Source of the DNA: Bacteroidales bacterium
Lineage (GTDB): Bacteria > Bacteroidota > Bacteroidia > Bacteroidales > UBA3824
Reading direction: 5' to 3'
Assembly (NCBI GenBank): GCA_017543645.1
Contig: JAFYFR010000041.1
Location: forward strand, 1 to 13,608
DNA: 13,608 nt
Part shown: piece by piece, positions 7,905 to 13,608 of the stretch
How the letters are laid out: each line of letters opens with the position of its first letter
Numbering within the stretch: the stretch's first letter is position 1
Translations under genes and position numbers: made by a program
The notes under the pieces: generated by a model
What the model saw: only the letters and a program-made list of their open reading frames with translations
Told to the model about the DNA's origin: nothing
Databases searched by the model: none

Positions 7905-9002
7905 TTATTCCACAAACTCGTACCTGCTATTTCGTCGCACAGGGATAAATCCGGCTTCGCGGATGGCGGCTATCATTTCGTTTGAATCCAACGAATACTT
8001 TGCGCCCGCCGACGAAACCACATGCTCCTCCATCATGATGGATCCGAAGTCGTTAGCCCCTGAATGTAGACAAACTTGGGCTATTTGTTTTCCAACGGTA
8101 AGCCACGACGCCTGAATATTAGCAATATTGTTTAACACCAATCTGCTCACCGCCACCAAACGGACATATTCCTCGCCCGAAACTTTTGCGAATTTACCCA
8201 TTTCTTTTTCCAAGCGTGTGTCTTCGCTGCAGAACGGCCAAGGAACAAAGGTTACAAAACCTTGACTGTTGTCGGGTTTCCGGGCTTGGGTTTCACGGAG
8301 CAAAATCAAATGCTGAATACGTTCTTCAAGAGTTTCCACATGACCGAACATCATGGTTGCCGAGGTGGGCAGATTTAACTCGTGCGCCTCGTGCATCACA
8401 TCGAGCCACTCTGTGGCGGAGCACTTGGCGGGAGATACTATTTTGCGCACACGGTCTGCCAGGATTTCCGCACCCGCGCCGGGAAGACTGTCGAGACCCG
8501 ACGCGTGTAGTTTTTCCAACACTCCGCGGTAACTCATCCCCGAGGTCTTGCTCAAATATGAAACCTCGGCGGGTCCGAGCGCGTGCAACACCAGCCCGGG
8601 AAACTCGCTTTTCAAATCCGCAAACAATTTGCAATAAAACTCAAGTCCGAAGTCAGGGTTCATTCCTCCCTGAAGAAGAATCTGATTTCCGCCCGCCTTG
8701 AATAGTTCGTCAATTTTTTTCCTATACTCGTCCATTGTGGTAACGTAAGCTTCGGGCGAATTTCTTGCGCGCGAAAAATTGCAAAACTTGCAACGTGTAA
8801 CGCATATGTTCGAAAGGTTGATATTGCGGTCGATTATCCAGCCCACCTTGTTGCGGTCTTCGGGTTTTTTAAAACTATTCTTCAGCTCGTTTGCGGCAAA
8901 GCTCAGCACCGACAACGGCGCGTTCTGATATATATACACACCCTCGTCCAAGGTCAACGGCACTTTGCGCAAGGCTTTATCTATTATATAGTCAATATTC
9001 AT
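7905..9002 (-). CDS. mqnC: Cyclic dehypoxanthinyl futalosine synthase (radical SAM)
   Basis: MqnC converts dehypoxanthine futalosine to its cyclic form in the futalosine pathway of menaquinone synthesis, acting in the cytoplasm. The 365-residue length fits the family. The radical-SAM cluster motif CxxxCxxC is C67, C71 and C74 (CVTRCKFC). Family motifs follow in order: QILLQGGMNPD, LDSLPGAGAEIL, TSATMMFGHVET, NIQASWLTVGKQ and GANDFGSIMMEE, ending in RRNSRYEF. These favour MqnC over the related MqnE or CofH. It lies 35 bp downstream of ttcA on the same strand, probably co-transcribed. No other menaquinone gene is in the window. The gene is intact, with ATG start and TAA stop. Confidence 0.93.
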   Translation of the reverse strand: MNIDYIIDKALRKVPLTLDEGVYIYQNAPLSVLSFAANELKNSFKKPEDRNKVGWIIDRNINLSNICVTRCKFCNFSRARNSPEAYVTTMDEYRKKIDELFKAGGNQILLQGGMNPDFGLEFYCKLFADLKSEFPGLVLHALGPAEVSYLSKTSGMSYRGVLEKLHASGLDSLPGAGAEILADRVRKIVSPAKCSATEWLDVMHEAHELNLPTSATMMFGHVETLEERIQHLILLRETQARKPDNSQGFVTFVPWPFCSEDTRLEKEMGKFAKVSGEEYVRLVAVSRLVLNNIANIQASWLTVGKQIAQVCLHSGANDFGSIMMEEHVVSSAGAKYSLDSNEMIAAIREAGFIPVRRNSRYEFVE

Positions 9003-9037
9003 TTTAATAATAAATTAAAAACTGTTATCTAAACAAA

Positions 9038-9790
9038 TCATTCAATAATATAATCGTGACAGATATTCTGCATAGAGTTAAAAATATTCTTAACAGAACC
9101 ACGGTTCATCCGCTCCAGATTGTCGGCAAACTGCCGGAATCTAAAACGCTGCGAAAGGTTCTCGTAGCCGCAGCCCGACTTTATCTTAGGAAAATTATAA
9201 AGGGCTGAATAATCAGCGGTTTGAGTTTTCGACACCCTAATAATAGGACGAATAATCTCAAGCCGTCCGTCAAACATCGTAAGCTTTGGAGGAAGGCTGC
9301 TGAATTTGCCGTGGTATACCATATTCATCATAAGTGTCTCCACGGCATCGTCCATATTGTGTCCGAGGGCAAGCTTGTTGTATCCGTTCTCATTGGTAAA
9401 GTCAAACAGCACTTTTCTACGTGTGCGGCTGCATACATAACAGCGGTTTTCGCCATCGCGCTCGTCTTCAAGAACAAGATTTTTTACTATAAGGAGAACA
9501 CCAAGATTATCACAGAATTTTTGCACGTTATCTAAATCAATACTATAATAGGCGTTAAGCACATTAACATACACGGCGGCGAAATCAAAAGACGTTTTCA
9601 AAACCTGTTTTCTAAACGCCAAAAGGTGCAGGAGGGTAAGGCTGTCCTTGCCGCCCGAAAGTCCTACGGCTATTCTGTCGCCCTCGGCAATAAGTCCGTA
9701 CTCGTCTATGGTATGGTTAAAAACGGTGCGCACATCGCCTATCCTGCGTTTTTGTTTAGAGTCGAAATCACCCCCGAATATTGCTGACAT
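9038..9790 (-). CDS. ttcA: TtcA-family tRNA 2-thiocytidine synthetase
   Basis: TtcA-type enzymes thiolate cytidine 32 of certain tRNAs, using ATP and an iron-sulfur cluster. The 250-residue protein has the PP-loop ATP-binding motif SGGKDS at residues 45-50, a CxxC at C117/C120 within CYVCSRTRR, the motif GHNMDDAVET near residue 143, and a third cysteine (C207, SGCGY). These match the three cluster-binding cysteines known for E. coli TtcA. The ATG at 9790 leaves a normal N-terminus ahead of the PP-loop. It is the first gene of a likely two-gene unit with mqnC, divergent from the lipoprotein gene. TtcA-like paralogs with other tRNA targets exist, so the exact modification is inferred. Confidence 0.86.
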   Translation of the reverse strand: MSAIFGGDFDSKQKRRIGDVRTVFNHTIDEYGLIAEGDRIAVGLSGGKDSLTLLHLLAFRKQVLKTSFDFAAVYVNVLNAYYSIDLDNVQKFCDNLGVLLIVKNLVLEDERDGENRCYVCSRTRRKVLFDFTNENGYNKLALGHNMDDAVETLMMNMVYHGKFSSLPPKLTMFDGRLEIIRPIIRVSKTQTADYSALYNFPKIKSGCGYENLSQRFRFRQFADNLERMNRGSVKNIFNSMQNICHDYIIE

Positions 9791-9824
9791 TGGTTAAAAA
9801 AATTATCAATTGCAAAATTGGCTG

Positions 9825-9832
9825 CAAATATA
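9825..9832 (-). promoter_or_regulatory. -7 box for ttcA-mqnC
   Basis: The minus strand reads TATATTTG, matching TAnnTTTG, 34 nt upstream of ATG 9790. It lies in the 97-bp divergent gap, back to back with the box for the plus-strand operon. A -33 element at standard spacing was not found. Confidence 0.45.
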
Positions 9833-9854
9833 AAGAAAAATAAAAAAACTTTTC

Positions 9855-9862
9855 TACCTTTG
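9855..9862 (+). promoter_or_regulatory. -7 box for the lipoprotein-recO operon
   Basis: TACCTTTG matches TAnnTTTG and sits 25 nt before ATG 9888. The upstream sequence is A-rich without a clear TTG at the expected -33 spacing. Confidence 0.5.
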
Positions 9863-9887
9863 CCCCAAATAGTTCAACACAAACAAA

Positions 9888-10625
9888 ATGAAAAAAATAA
9901 AACTATATACGGCTGTATCAGCGTTTTTAGTATTCTCGTTGGCATCGTGCGGCAACGAACCGCCCATTAGCGAGAGCAAGACAGTTGACCTCGTTATCAA
10001 AATGCACGAAACCGACGCGCTGATGTTCGTTACAGGATACAGCGACGCTACGCTACGCTCCGACAGCATCTCTTACTACAACTACGTATTCAAGGAGGCG
10101 GACGTTACCAAACAGGAGTTTCTCGAAACCATCGAGTGGTACATGCAGCACCCGGAGCGTTACAAAGCTCTATACCAGAAGGTGATACAGAAAATGACCA
10201 AAGACGACAACGACCAAAAGAAAAAGAACGACGAAAATAGGCAGAAGGCCAAAAACGACCTTTGGGATATGCAGTCGTTCTACAGTATGCCCACCGACGG
10301 AATTACCAATCCCATCGCCTACGAATATCCCACCGACGTGCATGGCGTATACACAATTTCTGCCGATTTTGTTTATTACGCCGACGACGGAACTGTTGAT
10401 CCGCGCCTATGCATCATCGCCGACTACTACGACGGCACCAACGAGTTTATACAGACACGTGGTTTCAAAAAAGACGGCATAAAGCGAACCTTCACCGCCA
10501 AAATCAAGACCAACGAGAACAAGGATCTCAAAGCCATCCGTGGATGGGTTTGCGACCAAGGCGACGCCACCAAAAGCAAACATGTGGACGTGTCGAACAT
10601 CCAACTACTTTATACTAAGGAATAA
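9888..10625 (+). CDS. DUF4296-type lipoprotein
   Basis: The 245-residue product has a lipoprotein signal peptide: MKKIK, a hydrophobic core and the lipobox LASC with Cys21 as the lipidated residue. Residues ~31-105 match the pattern of DUF4296 lipoproteins of Bacteroidetes: a helical start (VDLVIKMHETDAL), then YYNYVFKEADVTKQEF, then WYMQHPERYKALYQKV. A highly charged Lys/Asp/Asn stretch (~104-124) follows, then a C-terminal portion of about 120 residues with many Tyr and Asp that I do not recognise. It is probably anchored in the outer or inner membrane facing the periplasm. Function unknown. Its stop overlaps the recO start by one base, so the two are translationally linked. Confidence 0.85.
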   Translation: MKKIKLYTAVSAFLVFSLASCGNEPPISESKTVDLVIKMHETDALMFVTGYSDATLRSDSISYYNYVFKEADVTKQEFLETIEWYMQHPERYKALYQKVIQKMTKDDNDQKKKNDENRQKAKNDLWDMQSFYSMPTDGITNPIAYEYPTDVHGVYTISADFVYYADDGTVDPRLCIIADYYDGTNEFIQTRGFKKDGIKRTFTAKIKTNENKDLKAIRGWVCDQGDATKSKHVDVSNIQLLYTKE

Positions 10626-11347
10626 TGAAACAGACCGCGCTCGCAATAGTACTCGGCTACACCAAATACAGCGACAACAAGCTGATTGTGAACGCATACA
10701 CCAAGCAGTTCGGCAGGACGGCGTTTTCGGTGAGGATTCCAAAAAGCACTAAGACATCTCCCCTACCCTACTGCCAGCCGCTGTTTCAAAACGAGTTTGA
10801 GTTTTCGGCTCCCCCCGATGCCGAAATCAAAAACACTTCTAAAATTGCTCCGGCGTACACCTACACGTCTATTCCGTTTAACACCAACAAGACGGCTATG
10901 GCGATGTTTATCACCGAGTTTCTCTCCAAGGTGCTCTCTTTTTCGGAAAAAAACGAGCAGCTGTACGACTATATCGCGGAAAGCCTCAAGCTATTCGACC
11001 AGAACGAGGTTACAGGAAAGAATTTTCACCTCAAGTTCCTGATACAGATTACCAAATACCTCGGGTTCTTTCCGCCTAACCGATATTCTGAAATGCGCCC
11101 GTATTTCGACCTCGGCAAAGGCATGTTCACATCCCACGTGGACAACACAAAACACGCCATAATCCCGCCTTTCAGCGAAATTTTCAGCAAGATGTTAGAC
11201 TACGACTACATCCCTTGCGACTTTATTCCGCTAACAGGAAGCGACCGCAGCTTTCTCCTCGAAAAAATCATCGAATACTACCGATACCGTTTCGAGAATA
11301 TAGCGGCTCTCAAAAGTTTGAACGTTTTAAAAACAGTTTTTCACTAA
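10625..11347 (+). CDS. recO: DNA repair protein RecO
   Basis: RecO works with RecR (and RecF) to load RecA onto SSB-coated single-stranded DNA in recombinational repair. The 240-residue length is normal. The N-terminal OB-fold part contains VLGYTKYSDNKLIV, TKQFGRTAFSV and CQPLF. The C-terminal helical part has SIPFNTNKTAMAMFITEFL, a stretch characteristic of the Bacteroidetes form, and FHLKFLIQITKYLGFFP. The four-cysteine zinc motif of some RecO proteins is absent: the only cysteines are isolated. The start overlaps the stop of the lipoprotein gene by one base (TAATG). A 13-bp gap separates it from the next gene. Confidence 0.88.
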   Translation: MKQTALAIVLGYTKYSDNKLIVNAYTKQFGRTAFSVRIPKSTKTSPLPYCQPLFQNEFEFSAPPDAEIKNTSKIAPAYTYTSIPFNTNKTAMAMFITEFLSKVLSFSEKNEQLYDYIAESLKLFDQNEVTGKNFHLKFLIQITKYLGFFPPNRYSEMRPYFDLGKGMFTSHVDNTKHAIIPPFSEIFSKMLDYDYIPCDFIPLTGSDRSFLLEKIIEYYRYRFENIAALKSLNVLKTVFH

Positions 11348-11360
11348 AAAATTTATAATT

Positions 11361-11813
11361 ATGGAAACCAATCTCAACCTTATTATCGGACAGGGAATCG
11401 GACCGGCAGAGTTCGGAATGACCATAGAGGAAATAACAGAGCTGTTCGGCGAACCCGACGAAACCGACAACGACACCGAAGATGGAGCTACAACGCTCTT
11501 CTACGACGACATTCTCACCGATTTTGTCTTCGAGAAAAACGAGGACGACGACACTCTCAGGCTCTCGTCAATTCTAACGTCCAATACCGACTACGCAATC
11601 GACAACAAAATCCACTTCGGCGATTCCGAAGAGGCGGTGGTAAAATTTGCCAAAACCCTCAAAGCCGCACAGCCCGAAATTGAGGTAGACGACAGCACCA
11701 AAGAGCGTTACCTCTATTTCGACGACCTCAACATGGTGGCAATTTTCAGCAACGGCGGTCTTTCATCGGTACAGATTGGTGCTTGGGACGAATCCGAAGA
11801 ATCCGAAGAATAA
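11361..11813 (+). CDS. Small acidic protein of unknown function with internal duplication
   Basis: The 150-residue protein has no signal peptide and is very acidic, ending DESEESEE. I do not recognise the family with certainty. The motif FGMTIEEITELFGEP (18-32) resembles the GMT-x-x-E-V motif of small alpha/beta folds such as BamE or BLIP. The second half repeats the pattern: FGDSEEAVVKF (86-96) parallels FGMTIEEI, and YLYFDDLNMVAIF (117-129) parallels LFYDDILTDFVF (46-57), each followed by L-S-S. It looks like two tandem copies of a ~68-residue unit. It sits between recO and the S41 peptidase with 13- and 20-bp gaps, so it is probably in the same operon. A cytoplasmic location is inferred. 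Confidence 0.8.
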   Translation: METNLNLIIGQGIGPAEFGMTIEEITELFGEPDETDNDTEDGATTLFYDDILTDFVFEKNEDDDTLRLSSILTSNTDYAIDNKIHFGDSEEAVVKFAKTLKAAQPEIEVDDSTKERYLYFDDLNMVAIFSNGGLSSVQIGAWDESEESEE

Positions 11814-11833
11814 TAATTTTTACACTCACCGAT

Positions 11834-13486
11834 ATGAAAAGAATCAAAATAACTGTGGCGGCTCTCTTAGCCGCCTCCGCCTTGGTATTTGCCAGTTTCA
11901 AGGTGCACGACGACGGCGACGACTTTGAACTAATCAAAAACCTTGAGATATTCCACACTCTTGTAAAAAACCTCCGTATCCTCTACGTTGATGAAACCTC
12001 AAGCGCAGACCTTATCAAAACTGCCATGGACAAGATGCTCGAAAACCTCGACCCCTACACCGTCTACTATCCCGAATCACTCGTCGAAGATGTCAGGTTT
12101 ATGAACTCGGGCGAATATGCCGGTATTGGCGCACAGATAGATATTGTTAACAATGCCTATACCATAGCACAGATAGAACAAGGCTCGCCCGCCGACCAGA
12201 AAGGACTGCTCATAGGTGATGTTATCAAATCTATCGACGGCAGGGAAACCGCTGGCAAATCCGACGAGGAAATCAACATGATGATAAAGGGCGAACCCGG
12301 AACTAATATCAAATTCGCTATACTCCGCAACGGTCAGCCGCAGACAATCGAACTCCGCCGCGAAATTATCAAAACCAAAAGCATCCCCTACTACGGCGTT
12401 ATACAAAACGAGATTGGATACATCAACCTGTCGAGCTTTACCGAAAACTGCTCAGCAGAGTTCAAGGACGCGCTACTAAGACTAAAAGAGGATAAGAAAA
12501 TCAAAAAGCTCGTTATCGACCTCCGCTACAATCCGGGCGGACTGCTTATCGAAGCGGTAAACATTGTAAACCTTTTTGTCAACAAAGGAGAAAACATAGT
12601 GGCCATGAAAGGCCGGGTGGAACAATGGAACAAGACCTTCCGCGCCGAAAACAACCCGATCGACACCGAAATTCCCATTGTGGTGCTTGTTAACGGCAAA
12701 TCCGCTTCCGCTGCCGAAATTGTTTCAGGTGCGCTGCAAGACTTGGACCGCGCCGTAATCATTGGCGAAAAGACATACGGCAAAGGACTTGTGCAAACTA
12801 CCAAAGACCTTATATATAATGCAAAGTGCAAAATTACCACAGCAAAATACTACATACCAAGCGGACGTTGCATACAAAAGCTCGACTATTCGCACAAAAA
12901 CAGTCGGGGACAAGCCGAATCGATACCCGACTCGCTTATCAGGATTTTCAAAACAGCACACGGTCGCACGGTAAAAGACGCCGGAGGCATCATGCCCGAC
13001 ATCACTATAACGTCCGACACACTCAGCTACTTGGTAGAAAACATGATAGACAAAAACATAATTTTCAACTTCGCCACACAATACCGCCTTAAACACGGCA
13101 CAATAGTAGAACCTGAACAATTTAAAGTATCACAAGCCGAAATAGAAGAGCTCAAAAAATCGGCAGGAGCACAGCTCACCAACTACAAGACCATCACCGA
13201 TGACGAGATAGCAATTCTTGAAAAAACCGCTCAAAGCGATTTTAACTCGCCCGAAGTAAAAAAGAGAATCGATGCTCTGAAAGAAGTTATCCAACAGATA
13301 AAAAGTTCAGATATAAATAAATACGACGACCAATTGAAAAAAGCACTTGAATACGAAATAGTAAGGCGTTACTACTACGAACAAGGCGAAATCCGCTACA
13401 CCCTGCAAAACGACCCCTATATTTTGTCGGCAACCGATATGTTAAATAACGCAATTCTCTATAAAAAAACGCTGGGAAGAAAATAA
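11834..13486 (+). CDS. S41 family C-terminal processing peptidase (CtpA/Prc type)
   Basis: This serine protease family trims or degrades envelope proteins from the C-terminus. I chose ATG 11834 (550 residues) because it places the signal/anchor segment (ITVAALLAASALVFASF) at the N-terminus. An upstream in-frame start at 11783 would add an Arg-rich 17 residues and overlap the preceding gene. A PDZ domain spans ~96-178 (GEYAGIGAQI, GSPADQKGLLIGD). The catalytic core contains LRYNPGG and NGKSASAAEI with nucleophile Ser292, then GEKTYGKGLVQ with Lys317 and Gln321. The Ser-to-Lys spacing of 25 matches characterised CtpB/D1P enzymes, so it should be active. A Lys/Glu-rich helical tail of ~160 residues follows the core. 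It is the last gene of the plus-strand cluster and probably acts in the periplasm. Confidence 0.92.
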   Translation: MKRIKITVAALLAASALVFASFKVHDDGDDFELIKNLEIFHTLVKNLRILYVDETSSADLIKTAMDKMLENLDPYTVYYPESLVEDVRFMNSGEYAGIGAQIDIVNNAYTIAQIEQGSPADQKGLLIGDVIKSIDGRETAGKSDEEINMMIKGEPGTNIKFAILRNGQPQTIELRREIIKTKSIPYYGVIQNEIGYINLSSFTENCSAEFKDALLRLKEDKKIKKLVIDLRYNPGGLLIEAVNIVNLFVNKGENIVAMKGRVEQWNKTFRAENNPIDTEIPIVVLVNGKSASAAEIVSGALQDLDRAVIIGEKTYGKGLVQTTKDLIYNAKCKITTAKYYIPSGRCIQKLDYSHKNSRGQAESIPDSLIRIFKTAHGRTVKDAGGIMPDITITSDTLSYLVENMIDKNIIFNFATQYRLKHGTIVEPEQFKVSQAEIEELKKSAGAQLTNYKTITDDEIAILEKTAQSDFNSPEVKKRIDALKEVIQQIKSSDINKYDDQLKKALEYEIVRRYYYEQGEIRYTLQNDPYILSATDMLNNAILYKKTLGRK

Positions 13487-13608
13487 AAATAAAAGTAAAG
13501 GCACGATATTTGCAGTAAAATAAAGGAATAAATTTAGTTAAATTCAATTAACAAATTGATAATAAGGCACTTGCCTATATGTCAAAAAAAATAGCAAAAA
13601 AATAAAAA
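13487..13608. other. AT-rich intergenic end of window
   Basis: This 122-bp stretch follows the peptidase stop. It is strongly AT-rich, contains a small palindrome (AGGCA-ct-TGCCT, 13564-13575) and no convincing gene. An ATG at 13579 opens only eight codons of mostly Lys before a stop. Confidence 0.5.

Noticed and set aside
8186..8701. Plus-strand open frame of 171 codons
   Set aside because: It lies wholly antisense to mqnC, whose motifs are all present on the minus strand.
13579..13605. Start codon followed by a Lys-rich mini frame
   Set aside because: Only eight codons in poly-A sequence, with no evidence of translation.

Overview
The window looks like chromosome from a member of the Bacteroidota, most likely Bacteroidales. 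Four TAnnTTTG boxes, the -7 element typical of this phylum, sit upstream of genes. Shine-Dalgarno sequences are not evident. The gene content fits: a giant secreted protein built of Ig-like, MBG/YDG-like and GLUG modules with a C-terminal sorting-like domain, a DUF4296-type lipoprotein, and a Bacteroidetes-style RecO and MqnC. MqnC implies menaquinone made by the futalosine route.

Left part (1-7841, minus strand): a very large surface-protein gene starts at 6073 and is still open at the window edge, so only the last few residues are missing. Upstream of it in the same direction (7841-6216) lies a shorter paralog with the same kind of signal peptide, GLUG region and C-terminal domain. It is broken by two nonsense codons and two frameshifts and has lost part of the GLUG region. 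The large gene contains three nested kinds of repeat: a 528-nt two-domain repeat near the N-terminus, a 702-nt (234-codon) super-repeat in the middle, and a 9-nt Pro-Glu linker repeat near the C-terminus. Its 5' third is visibly more AT-rich than the rest.

Middle part (7905-9790, minus strand): a TtcA-type tRNA thiolase is followed 35 bp later by mqnC, probably as one transcript. Both are ordinary, intact housekeeping genes.

Right part (9888-13486, plus strand): four closely packed genes read away from ttcA across a 97-bp divergent promoter region. They encode a lipoprotein, RecO (1-nt overlap), a small acidic protein with an internal duplication, and an S41 C-terminal processing peptidase whose Ser-Lys-Gln catalytic residues are all present. 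The spacing suggests one operon, although the functions do not form an obvious pathway.

No RNA genes, CRISPR arrays, insertion sequences or phage genes were seen. The most interesting material is the modular architecture of the giant protein and its decayed neighbour. Nothing here clearly amounts to a new multi-gene system.
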